DNA of 64,000 nucleotides from Anaerotignum propionicum DSM 1682 (GTDB lineage: Bacteria > Bacillota > Clostridia > Lachnospirales > Anaerotignaceae). The notes under the pieces were generated by a model. The model searched no databases and had not been told where the DNA came from. It worked only from the letters and a program-made list of their open reading frames with translations. The position numbers were made by a program, and so were the translations under genes. The DNA is taken from NCBI RefSeq assembly GCF_001561955.1, contig NZ_CP014223.1:1550001-1614000 (forward strand), in the 5' to 3' direction. Shown piece by piece: positions 46,987-56,585 of this stretch (within the stretch, counting starts at the first letter, position 1; the number at the start of each line of letters is the position of its first letter).

Positions 46987-47048
46987 TTAGACATCTAACT
47001 AATTGATTAGATACCTAACTATTTTATCACATTATTTATAATTGTCAA
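46987..47048 (-). promoter_or_regulatory. Promoter and tandem MarR operators
   Basis: TTAGACATCTAACTA (46987-47001) and TTAGATACCTAACTA (47007-47021) are near-identical inverted-repeat sites 20 bases apart, about two helix turns. On the minus strand TTGACA (47043-47048), 16-base spacer and TAAAAT (47021-47026) form a promoter directly upstream of both sites. Confidence 0.72.
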
Positions 47049-47057
47049 ATTAAAATA

Positions 47058-47711
47058 TTATAATACATATTCAAACATAAAAGCTATGTGAAGGCTGCTA
47101 CCAACCATAACAAAGATATGAAAGACTTCATGGAAACCAAAATGTTTGAAAGTAATATTAGGCTTTTTTAATCCATAGATCACAGCCCCAACAGTGTAAG
47201 CAATACCCCCTGCAAGTAAAAGACCAACGCCATTCCAACTAACTGCCTTTTCCAATGGTACAAATACGATAACTGCCAACCAACCCATGACAACATAAAT
47301 CAACGTGGATAACCACCTGGGTGCATTCATCCAAAATATCTTAAGTAAAATACCAGTTAACGCAAATGCCCAAATTAATACCAGCATCGTCCAGCCCCAT
47401 GTGCCGTGCAGGGATACCAAACAAATTGGGGTATAAGTACCTGCAATTAATACGAAAATCATCATATGATCAATTCGGCGTAAAATATTTACTTTATTTT
47501 GTGACAACTTTAATGTATGATAGATTGTGCTGGCTCCATATAAAAGCAATAAAGAAATCCCAAAAATAGCAAAACCCCATTGATGCCAAACGCTTGCCTC
47601 AAGCTTCGCCTTATACATTAGTAATATAAAGCATGGGATTACTGCGAGAAAGCCAACAAAATGTGTCAATGCACTTATAGGATCTTTTACTTTAAATATT
47701 ATTTTACTCAT
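47058..47711 (-). CDS. Hemolysin III/YqfA family membrane protein
   Basis: Integral membrane protein of 217 residues with about seven helices, of the PAQR/hemolysin III family. Conserved polar residues are seen in GASTIYHTLK, RRIDHMMIFVLIAGTY and GFHEVFHIFVMVGSSLH, the His/Asp positions thought to bind zinc. Bacterial members are of uncertain function; the hemolysin name comes from one Bacillus cereus gene. I chose the ATG that follows AAGGAG eight bases upstream, over a GTG that overlaps that site. It ends just ahead of the marR promoter region. Confidence 0.88.
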   Translation of the reverse strand: MSKIIFKVKDPISALTHFVGFLAVIPCFILLMYKAKLEASVWHQWGFAIFGISLLLLYGASTIYHTLKLSQNKVNILRRIDHMMIFVLIAGTYTPICLVSLHGTWGWTMLVLIWAFALTGILLKIFWMNAPRWLSTLIYVVMGWLAVIVFVPLEKAVSWNGVGLLLAGGIAYTVGAVIYGLKKPNITFKHFGFHEVFHIFVMVGSSLHIAFMFEYVL

Positions 47712-47885
47712 GTTCTCCACTCCTTCATGTAGTTATCGATACTACATATCATTATATCCATATAGTAACATATTATTTAAGATAGCGCAAGAAGAATTTG
47801 GAATAAAATCTTGAAGCATTGTTTGAAATCAAGTATAATAAATAAAAGCAAGAAATTTAACAAAATAAAATGTCGGGGTGAACAA

Positions 47886-48467
47886 ATGACAGCTCTTGAA
47901 AAAATTATAGATAACTTTACACAAGAAATTAAGTCTTCAGGAAGTATAGATATTGAGGATATTCCAAATATTGATTTATATATGGATCAGGTTACCACTT
48001 TTATGGATAAGGCTTTGGTTAGAAATAAGCGTTATGATGAAGACAAGATATTAACAAAAACCATGATTAACAACTACACCAAGGCAAAGATTTTTCCCGC
48101 GCCAGTAAAGAAGAAGTATAGCCGTATGCATATCATGCTTTTGATTATGATTTATCATTTAAAGACCGTTCTTTCAATCAGAGACATCGGCATTCTATTT
48201 CAACCTGTGCTTTCGGTAAAATCATTGGAAGAACAGGAAAAGATGATTCATAATATTTATACAGGCTTTACCAAGCTGCAACTGTCAACGCAACAGAATA
48301 TGCAGTCCTCAGCAGAAGGCATTCAGGATACTGCGATTCCTGTGAAAGAAATTATTGAAGCATATCAAGATGAAAAGATAGAAAAGATTTTATTGGTTTT
48401 GCTTCTTGCAATTCGTGCCAATGCAGAAAAGCAACTGGCAGAAAAAGTATTAGACACATATTTTTGA
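47886..48467 (+). CDS. DUF1836 domain protein (YkrK-like)
   Basis: Protein of 193 residues, mostly helical, soluble. The central part (about 50-150: KTMINNYTKAKIFPAP, YSRMHIMLLIMIYHLK) resembles DUF1836, a MerR-like helix-turn-helix fold found in Firmicutes; a DNA-binding role is inferred only from that. The ATG follows CGGGGTG; upstream in-frame codons would lengthen it without a better site. It is a lone plus-strand gene between minus-strand blocks, with a strong terminator. Confidence 0.75.
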   Translation: MTALEKIIDNFTQEIKSSGSIDIEDIPNIDLYMDQVTTFMDKALVRNKRYDEDKILTKTMINNYTKAKIFPAPVKKKYSRMHIMLLIMIYHLKTVLSIRDIGILFQPVLSVKSLEEQEKMIHNIYTGFTKLQLSTQQNMQSSAEGIQDTAIPVKEIIEAYQDEKIEKILLVLLLAIRANAEKQLAEKVLDTYF

Positions 48468-48470
48468 TAA

Positions 48471-48508
48471 AAAAGCGATGCATCTTAAAATATAGATGCA
48501 TCGCTTTT
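48471..48508. terminator. Bidirectional terminator between DUF1836 and polC
   Basis: Perfect 15-bp stem AAAAGCGATGCATCT / AGATGCATCGCTTTT (48471-48485 and 48494-48508). The 3' arm ends in TTTT on both strands. It directly follows the DUF1836 stop; polC, converging from the other side, ends 145 bases away. Confidence 0.9.
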
Positions 48509-48652
48509 AGGCTTTATCAGAAAAAATTTAATGATAAATTTCATTTATTAGAACCAGTAAAATTAAAATTGCAATGATTATTTACTTTTTTCATCCGAAA
48601 CATCTATTGCGGAATAACAATTTTTCAATCACCATTACAAAGTTTGGGATCA

Positions 48653-51600
48653 TCAAAACAAGCTAAGCTGATTCGTTTCGGGAATACCGTTTAAAACACC
48701 ATTTTCCTTTAAAAGGTCTATGAGAGATCGACCCAAGGTGGTTCGGTTTTTCAACTCCTCTAAGGTATGGAACTCCCCTTCTTTCCTGCCTTCAACAATA
48801 CTTTCAGCCGCAGTGGTACCTAAGCCCTGCAAGGAGTTAAAGGGAGGTATCATCCCGTCCTCTGTAATGATGAATTTTTTGCTATCCGATTTATAAAGAT
48901 CAATGGGCAGGAAGTGAAACCCTCTGGCATAAAACTCAACGATAATTTCTAAAACAGTCATTTTATTTTTATCCTTGGCTGTTGCTTCCATTCCTTTTGC
49001 CTGAATCTCCTTGATTGCTTCTTTCGCCTTTTCCATCCCTTTACACATGGTTGCATAATCAAAATCATCACTGGCTCTTACTGTAAAGTATGCCGCATAA
49101 TATGCCTCAGGATAGTGAATTTTAAAATAAGCAATGCGGAAAGCCATCATAACATAGGCAGCCGCATGGGCCTTAGGGAACATATACTTAATCTTTTGGC
49201 AAGATTCAATATACCAGTCGGGTACTTGAGAGGCTTTCATATCAGCAATGTCTTCCTCCGTCAAGCCCTTCCCTTTACGTACCTTCTCCATAATTTTAAA
49301 CGATTTCTTTTTATCTACACCTTTATTTATCAGATAAATCATAATACTATCTCGAGTAGAAATGGTTTCTTTCAAAGTGATGGTGCCATTTTCGATTAAG
49401 GACTGAGCGTTGCCAAGCCATACATCAGTACCATGGGAAAGCCCTGAAATACGCAATAAATCAGCAAAAGACTTTGGTTTTGTATCCAAAAGCATGCCAC
49501 GAACAAATTTTGTCCCGAACTCCGGTATGCCCAGTGTCCCTGTTTTACAATTGATATCCTCCTCCGTAACCCCCAAAGCATGTGGAGACTCAAACAGAGA
49601 CATAGTCTCCGGATCACCAAGGGGTACCGTTTGTGGATTTACCCCGGTTAAATCGTAAAGCATACGAATTACCGTAGGATCGTCGTGCCCCAAAAGGTCA
49701 AGCTTCAGCAAACGTCCACTGATGGAATGATAATCAAAATGAGTTGTGGTAATTTTAGAGTTTACATCATTAGCAGGTCGCTGAATTGGGCAAAACTCGT
49801 ATATACTATGGTCGTTGGGTACTACCATTAAACCTCCGGGATGCTGTCCTGTGGTTCTTTTTACTCCTGTACAACCCAATATCAAACGGTTTATTTCTGC
49901 ATTATGCACCGTCTGTTGACGCTCATCAAAATATTTTTTTACAAAGCCATAGGCAGTTTTATCGGCAAGGGTACCAATGGTCCCTGCCTTAAAAACATGT
50001 CCTGTTCCAAAAAGCTCTTCTGTATAGGCATGGGCACTCTGCTGGTATTCCCCTGAAAAATTTAAGTCAATATCCGGTTCCTTATCTCCTTCAAATCCAA
50101 GAAAGGTTTGGAAGGGAATGTCATGTCCATCCTTATGAAGCTTTTCGCCGCAATTTGGACATACCTTATCCGGCATATCACACCCACAAGCTTCCTCCAA
50201 TGCATAAGCCTTTACCGTTTCAGAATCAAAATCCGAATATTTGCAGTTTGGGCACACATAATGGGGAGGCAAGGAATTTACCTCTGTAATCCCCGCCATA
50301 TTCGCCGCAAAAGAAGAACCTACCGAGCCACGGGAACCAACCAAATACCCATCCTCTACGGATTTCCATACCAGCTTTTGGGCAATGATATAAAGTACCG
50401 CATAACCATTACTGATGATAGAATTTAGTTCTGTTTCCAAACGGTCTTGAACGATGGGTGGTAAGGGCTCACCATATAAAGAATGGGCTTTATCCATACA
50501 AATACGTCTTAATTCATCATCCGCCCCTTCAATTTTAGGCGGGAAGGTTTCATCAGGTATGGGCTTGATTTTTTCAATACAATCGGCAATGCGATTTGTA
50601 TTGGTGATAACCACTTCTCTTGCCTTTTCCTCCCCTAGATACTGAAATTCTTTCAACATCTCTTCCGTGGTACGAAAATATAAAGGTGGCTGGTTATCCG
50701 CATCGGAAAAACCTTCTGCCGCCATAATGATTTTTCGATAAACCTGATCATCAGGATCGATAAAATGAACATCGCAGGTAGCAACAACAGGTTTATGATA
50801 TTTCTCTCCCAAGGAAACAATTTTTTGATTCATTTTCTTCAAATCTTCCACAGAACGTATGGATTCCACCCTTGGGGACTCAATCATAAAGTTGTTATTC
50901 CCTAGGGGTTGTATCTCCAAATAGTCATAAAGGCCTACAAGGTTTTCTATAACCTCTTTGGGTGCATTGTCTAATAGAGCTCGGTAAATCTCTCCTGCCT
51001 CACAGGCACTGCCTAAAATCAAACCTTCCCTTAGACGCAAAAGCTGACTTTTGGGAATACGGGGTCTTCGATAAAAATAATCAATATGGGACAAGGAAAC
51101 CAATTCATATAAGTTCCGTAAGCCCGTATAATTTTGTACCAAAATAATAGCATGATGAGCACGGAGCTTTTTATAATTAACCGTTCGGCTGGAAAATATA
51201 TTAATCTCATCCAGTGTAGAAACATTTTTTTCTGCCAACATATCAATAAATTTCAGAAACATTTCTGCTGTAGCCTCAGCATCGTTTACAGCTCTATGAT
51301 GCCCCACCAGAGAAATATTCAAATGGTCACAAAGAATATTAAGCTTATGCTTATTCAGCTGGGGCAGTAAGGCTCTGGCCAGTTCCAGTGTATCTAAGAC
51401 AGTATGCTCCACCTCAATTTGACAATATCTCTCCGCCGCAACCCGAATAAAACCCATATCAAAGCTGGCATTATGAGCCACCAAAACAGCATCCTTTGCG
51501 AATTCTAAAAATTCCGGCAATACTTCTTTTATTTTAGGAGCATCTGCAACCATTTCATCGGTAATGCCCGTTAGCTTTGTAATTTCTGCGGAAATGGGTT

Positions 51601-52984
51601 TTCCGGGATTCACAAAGGTACTGAATCGATCTATAATTTTTCCATCTTCTAATTTTACGGCACCAATTTCCGTAATCATTTCTGTTTCTCTGGAAAGCCC
51701 CGTTGTTTCAATATCAAAAACAACGAAGGTTTCGTTGAGCTTTTGTCCCCTAGACATGGTAACTACATTGCCAAGGTCATCCACCAAATATGCTTCCACA
51801 CCGTAAATTACTTTTAAATCGGACTTGCCTGCGGCGTTCATGGCATCAGGAAAGGCCTGTACAACACCATGGTCAGTTATGGCAATTGCTTTATGTCCCC
51901 AATCTATAGCACGCTTTATATAATTTTTTACCGGAGTTACACCGTCCATGCTACTCATTTGGGTATGTAAATGGAGCTCTACTCTTTTCTCTTCCATCGT
52001 ATCCATTCTGGTAGGGGGAGCTTGTGCAAGATTAATATTCTTTGCCATAATATTCATTTCTCGGGCATACTTATCAAATTGAACGTCACCTTGCACTCTT
52101 AAAAATGCGCCCATTTTAAAGCGATCCTGAAGCTCACCGTCATAAATACTTTTCTTTACAAAGAATTTGACTGTAGTTGAGTCTGTTTTATCTGTAATAT
52201 CAAAGGAAATGATATATTTTTCTCCTTTAATCTCTCTGCTCTCCACATTGAAAATACTGCCTTCAATAACAACTGTTTCACCAATCATTTTACTTTCAGA
52301 TATAGGTATTTTCGCCCCAACGCATTCTTTCCCAAATAAGATTCCCTTTTGAACAGAATCGGAAACACCCGCCGCCACGGCGGCTGACTTTTCTTGCTCT
52401 GCCGCCGTTTGCGCAGCAACTATTTTCTGAATAAACTCAGCGGCTCTTTCTTCCTTTGCCTGTTCAAATAATTTGGTTTCTTGTTCAGAAGTAATTGCAT
52501 TTTTAAATTGGGTAAGAATCAATCGTCCGGTTTCTTTTTCAATCAACTTCTGTAATTCTATATCTAGCTTCTTTTGAGCCATAAAATATGCCATGTTATT
52601 TTTTACGTGGATATATAACTTGCCGTCTTTATATTTCCAAACTGCATCTGAAATAACACCAGAACATATTTTGCTTTGTTGAGAAATAAATTCTTTTATA
52701 TTATCCCAATAGATGGATAAAAAATGCTCATCATCAATTTCATTTAATACATATTCTAAAGACAAGCGAACCTCTTTAATACCGGGAAGTGCTTGTCGTA
52801 GCTCCGTTTTTAATTGTTCTGATTCTTGTAAAGGGATCAGCTTAGGCGATACAATTTTTACATCCACAGAGCGATCTTTTTTATATATGGTTAACTTTTT
52901 TACTTCTGTATCGCAAAAAGTTTCTTTTACGCCCACAGACAAAGAAATCTTTTGAAATACTTGTTGAAAACTTTGTATTGTCAC
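48653..52984 (-). CDS. polC: DNA polymerase III PolC
   Basis: Replicative polymerase of low-GC Gram-positives, 1443 residues. Domains in order: N-terminal region, OB fold (about 225-320), PHP domain (ELHLHTQMSSMDGV, AITDHGVVQAF) split by the inserted DEDD proofreading exonuclease (VFDIETTGLSRETEM, LVAHNASFDMGF), then palm, fingers and helix-hairpin-helix parts. The Cys cluster CPNCKYSD and CPNCGEKL and the catalytic PDIDLNFSGEYQ are typical of PolC. AAGGAGG ideally precedes a GTG at 52984; an ATG eight codons upstream (53008) lacks a good site. It lies 29 bases after ispG in the same direction. Confidence 0.95.
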   Translation of the reverse strand: MTIQSFQQVFQKISLSVGVKETFCDTEVKKLTIYKKDRSVDVKIVSPKLIPLQESEQLKTELRQALPGIKEVRLSLEYVLNEIDDEHFLSIYWDNIKEFISQQSKICSGVISDAVWKYKDGKLYIHVKNNMAYFMAQKKLDIELQKLIEKETGRLILTQFKNAITSEQETKLFEQAKEERAAEFIQKIVAAQTAAEQEKSAAVAAGVSDSVQKGILFGKECVGAKIPISESKMIGETVVIEGSIFNVESREIKGEKYIISFDITDKTDSTTVKFFVKKSIYDGELQDRFKMGAFLRVQGDVQFDKYAREMNIMAKNINLAQAPPTRMDTMEEKRVELHLHTQMSSMDGVTPVKNYIKRAIDWGHKAIAITDHGVVQAFPDAMNAAGKSDLKVIYGVEAYLVDDLGNVVTMSRGQKLNETFVVFDIETTGLSRETEMITEIGAVKLEDGKIIDRFSTFVNPGKPISAEITKLTGITDEMVADAPKIKEVLPEFLEFAKDAVLVAHNASFDMGFIRVAAERYCQIEVEHTVLDTLELARALLPQLNKHKLNILCDHLNISLVGHHRAVNDAEATAEMFLKFIDMLAEKNVSTLDEINIFSSRTVNYKKLRAHHAIILVQNYTGLRNLYELVSLSHIDYFYRRPRIPKSQLLRLREGLILGSACEAGEIYRALLDNAPKEVIENLVGLYDYLEIQPLGNNNFMIESPRVESIRSVEDLKKMNQKIVSLGEKYHKPVVATCDVHFIDPDDQVYRKIIMAAEGFSDADNQPPLYFRTTEEMLKEFQYLGEEKAREVVITNTNRIADCIEKIKPIPDETFPPKIEGADDELRRICMDKAHSLYGEPLPPIVQDRLETELNSIISNGYAVLYIIAQKLVWKSVEDGYLVGSRGSVGSSFAANMAGITEVNSLPPHYVCPNCKYSDFDSETVKAYALEEACGCDMPDKVCPNCGEKLHKDGHDIPFQTFLGFEGDKEPDIDLNFSGEYQQSAHAYTEELFGTGHVFKAGTIGTLADKTAYGFVKKYFDERQQTVHNAEINRLILGCTGVKRTTGQHPGGLMVVPNDHSIYEFCPIQRPANDVNSKITTTHFDYHSISGRLLKLDLLGHDDPTVIRMLYDLTGVNPQTVPLGDPETMSLFESPHALGVTEEDINCKTGTLGIPEFGTKFVRGMLLDTKPKSFADLLRISGLSHGTDVWLGNAQSLIENGTITLKETISTRDSIMIYLINKGVDKKKSFKIMEKVRKGKGLTEEDIADMKASQVPDWYIESCQKIKYMFPKAHAAAYVMMAFRIAYFKIHYPEAYYAAYFTVRASDDFDYATMCKGMEKAKEAIKEIQAKGMEATAKDKNKMTVLEIIVEFYARGFHFLPIDLYKSDSKKFIITEDGMIPPFNSLQGLGTTAAESIVEGRKEGEFHTLEELKNRTTLGRSLIDLLKENGVLNGIPETNQLSLF

Positions 52985-53013
52985 ACTGTCCCTCCTTTCC
53001 AATTCCATTCCAA

Positions 53014-54063
53014 TTAAAATCGTTCAATTTCTTCCATGAGAGCAGAAACCAACTCATGTTCCTTTACTTTTTTAATAATTTCGCCCTTTTTAAATAAAAG
53101 CCCCTCTCCTTTTCCCCCAGCGATACCAACATCGGCTTCTCTGGCTTCCCCAGGGCCATTTACCACACAGCCCATAACGGCAACTTTTAAGTTTTTATCA
53201 ATGCCTCTACAAAGGCGTTCTACCTCATTGGCAATGGAAATCAAATCTATCTGCGTTCTTCCGCAGGTTGGGCAGGAAATCAGTTCGATGCCAAACTTTC
53301 GCAATCCAAGGCTTTTCAAAATCTCTTTTGCTGCACGAATCTCTTCAATAGGGTCACCTGTTAAGGAAACACGTAGGGTATCCCCTATTCCTGCCGCAAG
53401 AATTGCCCCTATGCCGACTGCGGACTTAATGGTGCCGCTATAAACCGTACCTGCCTCTGTAATCCCCACATGTATGGGATAGTCAATGGATTGGGAAAGC
53501 AGACTGTAAGCTTCCAAAGAAAACGGTACATCTGATGCTTTAATGGACACAATAATATTATGAAAATCATACTTTTCAAGAATGCGAACATGACGAAGTG
53601 CACTCTCCACCAAGCCTTGGGGAGTTACGCCACCATATTTCTCAATCAAATCTTTTTCCAGAGAGCCACTGTTTACACCAATACGAATGGGAATGTCCTT
53701 TTTCTTTGCCTTTTCCACCACTTGGCGAATGCGGCTTTCTTCCCCAATATTTCCGGGATTGATTCTAACTTTATCAATTCCCAATTCCATAACACGCAGA
53801 GCCAATTTATAATCAAAATGAATATCAGCAACCAAAGGAATATGTATATGTTTTTTTATCTCTTCCACAGCGTTGGCGGCTTCCATATCTAAAATTGCAA
53901 CCCGAACCAGCTCGCAACCGGCTTCTTCCATCTGCAATATTTGTTTCACTGTTGCTGCCACATCCCGCGTATCTGTATTGCACATGGATTGTATGATGAT
54001 GGGATTTCCACCGCCAATTTTCACGTTTCCCACTTGCACTTCTCTTGTCATTTTTCGCAACAT
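53014..54063 (-). CDS. ispG: 4-hydroxy-3-methylbut-2-enyl diphosphate synthase
   Basis: Iron-sulfur enzyme of the MEP isoprenoid pathway, 349 residues. The N-terminal TIM barrel shows [24 protein letters not shown] and INPGNIGEE. The [4Fe-4S] ligands are in SCPTCGRTQ and the CVVNGPGEA segment. The same pathway's dxr is a few genes away, as is uppS, which uses its product for undecaprenyl diphosphate. I chose the ATG ten bases after AAGGA; a GTG three codons earlier almost touches that site. It is separated from rseP by terminators and so starts its own unit with polC. Confidence 0.94.
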   Translation of the reverse strand: MLRKMTREVQVGNVKIGGGNPIIIQSMCNTDTRDVAATVKQILQMEEAGCELVRVAILDMEAANAVEEIKKHIHIPLVADIHFDYKLALRVMELGIDKVRINPGNIGEESRIRQVVEKAKKKDIPIRIGVNSGSLEKDLIEKYGGVTPQGLVESALRHVRILEKYDFHNIIVSIKASDVPFSLEAYSLLSQSIDYPIHVGITEAGTVYSGTIKSAVGIGAILAAGIGDTLRVSLTGDPIEEIRAAKEILKSLGLRKFGIELISCPTCGRTQIDLISIANEVERLCRGIDKNLKVAVMGCVVNGPGEAREADVGIAGGKGEGLLFKKGEIIKKVKEHELVSALMEEIERF

Positions 54064-54128
54064 ATTTGCCACATCCTTTTTACTTGCACTATTAATATTT
54101 CATATTTTTATTTAAAAATAAACTTTTC

Positions 54129-54134
54129 ATTATA
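54129..54134 (-). promoter_or_regulatory. Possible ispG-polC promoter -10 box
   Basis: TATAAT on the minus strand, 66 bases before the ispG start and just past the second terminator. No convincing -35 box is seen at 16-18 bases. Confidence 0.4.
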
Positions 54135-54150
54135 TATCTTATTTAAGCGT

Positions 54151-54180
54151 AAAAAACGCCCAAATGATAGTCATTTGAGC
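54151..54180 (-). terminator. Terminator of unknown transcript between rseP and ispG
   Basis: On the minus strand GCTCAAATGA pairs with TCATTTGGGC (10 bp, one G-U) around CTA, then G and six T. A 7-bp hairpin TGAAAGT / ACTTTCA (54190-54213) lies just before it. It is a second terminator beyond the one nearer rseP. Confidence 0.75.
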
Positions 54181-54249
54181 CATGTCTCATGAAAGTCCGT
54201 TTCTGAACTTTCAAAATGGAGGAATTTAATTCAAAAGCATACTCCGTGA

Positions 54250-54294
54250 AAAGAGAAAACAGGAGACCATAAATATCAAAACAGTCTCCCGTTT
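54250..54294 (-). terminator. Terminator of the dxr-rseP end of the cluster
   Basis: On the minus strand AAACGGGAGAC (54284-54294) pairs with GTCTCCTGTTT (54257-54267), 11 bp with one G-U, followed by TCTCTTTT. It lies 40 bases past the rseP stop. Confidence 0.75.
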
Positions 54295-54333
54295 CTTCAC
54301 CAGTTATCGCTTTTTAAAAATATGACTCTTTAA

Positions 54334-55404
54334 CTATGCAAAAACCTTAACAATATCTCCATATAGAACAAAAACCATTAATCCCATTAAAAAGGCAAAT
54401 CCAAGAAAATGTATTTTGCTTTCAAGATCGGGATTTAAAGGCCTTCTGCGGATTGCCTCAACCAGCAACAAAAGAATCCTTCCACCATCCAATGCTGGTA
54501 TGGGGAAAAGATTAAGTACCCCTAAGTTGGCACTTAGCACAGCCCCAATATAAATTACATTTTGAACTGCTTCCTTTACGCCATAAGTCATACCGGCTTC
54601 ATAGCTATCTCCAACCATCTTTACAATTGAAATGGGACCACCATACTCATCCTTGTCGGCGGTAAAGGTAAATACTCGTGCCAATCCCTCTGCGGTAAGC
54701 TTCACATAATTCAGCATAGAGTAGTAGCTGTAGTACATGGTATCAGATATTGAGATTTTACTATAACCCTCAACTGCTTCCGCAAATAAGCCCACATGAA
54801 TTTCCGGTGCAAATCCAATTAAGTAACCTTTGCGCTGTGCATCATATTTAGGAGTCAACTTATAGGTATACACCTGATTATCTCTCATGACGTCCAATCG
54901 CAACTCTTCACCACCACTTTTATAAATCTGTGCTTCCAACTCATCATAAATATGAATACGCTTCCCATTAATTCTATACATTTCATCGCCGGCTTGCAAG
55001 CCAATTTCTTGGGCAGGCGTGCCCGGCAAAACCTCTTTGATTTTAGGAAAAGCCGTATACGAGGTTGATGTAAGCCCTATAATCATAATAAAAGCCAAAA
55101 GAAAATTCATAAACGGCCCTGCAAACATGACAATAAACCGAACGCCTACTGATTTATTCAGAAAAGACCTTGGGCCAATGGTACCGTCTTCTTCCTGATC
55201 CTGCATACGACAAAAACCACCTAAGGGTAAAAGCCGAATGCTAAATTCTGTTTCTCCCATTTGGCGTGAAAATATTTTTGTGCCCATGCCGATGGAAAAT
55301 TCTTCAACCAAAATACCACTTTTCTTTGCGGCAATAAAATGCCCAAATTCATGTGCAATTACAAGTACACCAATTAAAATCAGCGAAATCAAAATGGAGA
55401 ACAA
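54334..55404 (-). CDS. rseP: Site-2 intramembrane zinc protease RseP
   Basis: Membrane metalloprotease of the S2P family, 356 residues, that cuts membrane-bound anti-sigma factors and signal-peptide remnants. HEFGH near the N-terminus (LVIAHEFGHFIAAKK) is the zinc site; a PDZ domain follows (about 120-200, IKEVLPGTPAQEIGLQAGDEM); the third ligand is in NLFPIPALDGGRI. At least four membrane helices. The start is a TTG, seven bases after AAAGGAGG. It lies 18 bases after dxr. Confidence 0.94.
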   Translation of the reverse strand: MFSILISLILIGVLVIAHEFGHFIAAKKSGILVEEFSIGMGTKIFSRQMGETEFSIRLLPLGGFCRMQDQEEDGTIGPRSFLNKSVGVRFIVMFAGPFMNFLLAFIMIIGLTSTSYTAFPKIKEVLPGTPAQEIGLQAGDEMYRINGKRIHIYDELEAQIYKSGGEELRLDVMRDNQVYTYKLTPKYDAQRKGYLIGFAPEIHVGLFAEAVEGYSKISISDTMYYSYYSMLNYVKLTAEGLARVFTFTADKDEYGGPISIVKMVGDSYEAGMTYGVKEAVQNVIYIGAVLSANLGVLNLFPIPALDGGRILLLLVEAIRRRPLNPDLESKIHFLGFAFLMGLMVFVLYGDIVKVFA

Positions 55405-55422
55405 GCTCCTGCCTCCTTTCGT

Positions 55423-56571
55423 TTACCGGAAATCCACACCTGTGGCAAAGTTTTTTGCCCAGTCATCTGCTTCCAATAAATCTTCTAATGTGTAATCATA
55501 CTTCACAGTATATGCATTCATAGTCAGTTCTATCAGTTCAGGAATTTGTAAAAAAGATATTTTACCATTTAAAAATTTATCTACTGCTATTTCATTTGCA
55601 CCATTTAAAACTGCTGGTAATGTTCCCCCAATTTCCAGAGCTCGGTATGCTAATTCCAGACACCGAAAGGTTTTCATATCAGGCTTTTCAAAGGTCAGTG
55701 TATTTCTCTGGGTAAAATCCACCTTTGGAAAAGGGCTTTTTTTTCTTTTGGGATATGTTAGTGCATATTGAATAGGCACCTTCATATCCGGCTCTCCCAT
55801 CTGTGCAATAATTGCACCATCCTCATACTCCACTGCGGAATGCATAATACTTTGGGGATGCACCAGCACCTCAATTTGGTTTGCCGATACATCAAAAAGC
55901 CATTTTGCCTCCATTACCTCTAACCCTTTGTTCATCAGCGTAGCAGAATCAATTGTGATTTTTCTACCCATAGACCAGTTGGGATGTTTTAAAGCATCAG
56001 CAGCGCTAACATGCATCAATTCATCCTTTTTCTTCCCACGGAATGGACCACCTGATGCCGTCAACAAAATGCGGCGAATGGGGTTATCTTCATTCCCTTG
56101 TAAGGATTGAAAAATTGCAGAATGCTCACTATCCACAGGATAAATGGAAATGCCTTTTTTCTTGGCCAAATCCATTACCAGTTGGCCTGCGGAAACAAGG
56201 GTTTCTTTATTTGCCAAAGCAATGTTTTTTCCGGCAGAAATAGCATCAAAAGTAGGTTTTAAACCTACATTTCCAACAACAGAGGTAACGACAGTATCAA
56301 CACTATCTAATGTTGCAACAGAAATCAGCCCTTCCATACCACTTAAAACCTTGATTTTGGTATCACGCAGACGGCCTTGAAGGATTTTTCCGCGGTTTTC
56401 ATCCATAACGGCAACATAACGGGGCTGAAATTTTCTTGCTTGTTTCTCAAGTAAATCAATATTATGGTTCCCCGAAATTCCTGAAACTTTGATGTCACCT
56501 ATATTCTCAATTACTTCCAAGGTTTGTGTACCAATGGAACCTGTTGAGCCTAAAATTGAAATTTCTCTCAT
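55423..56571 (-). CDS. dxr: 1-deoxy-D-xylulose 5-phosphate reductoisomerase
   Basis: NADPH-dependent second enzyme of the MEP pathway, 382 residues. The N-terminal nucleotide-binding motif is GSTGSIGTQTLEV, followed by ANKETLVSAG, the metal-binding PVDSEHSAIFQSLQG, LTASGGPFRG and WSMGRKITIDSATLMNKGLE. These are all the hallmark segments. It sits between cdsA and rseP in the conserved lipid-envelope part of the cluster and is probably cotranscribed with both. Confidence 0.97.
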   Translation of the reverse strand: MREISILGSTGSIGTQTLEVIENIGDIKVSGISGNHNIDLLEKQARKFQPRYVAVMDENRGKILQGRLRDTKIKVLSGMEGLISVATLDSVDTVVTSVVGNVGLKPTFDAISAGKNIALANKETLVSAGQLVMDLAKKKGISIYPVDSEHSAIFQSLQGNEDNPIRRILLTASGGPFRGKKKDELMHVSAADALKHPNWSMGRKITIDSATLMNKGLEVMEAKWLFDVSANQIEVLVHPQSIMHSAVEYEDGAIIAQMGEPDMKVPIQYALTYPKRKKSPFPKVDFTQRNTLTFEKPDMKTFRCLELAYRALEIGGTLPAVLNGANEIAVDKFLNGKISFLQIPELIELTMNAYTVKYDYTLEDLLEADDWAKNFATGVDFR

Positions 56572-56585
56572 ACTTAGATACCTCT

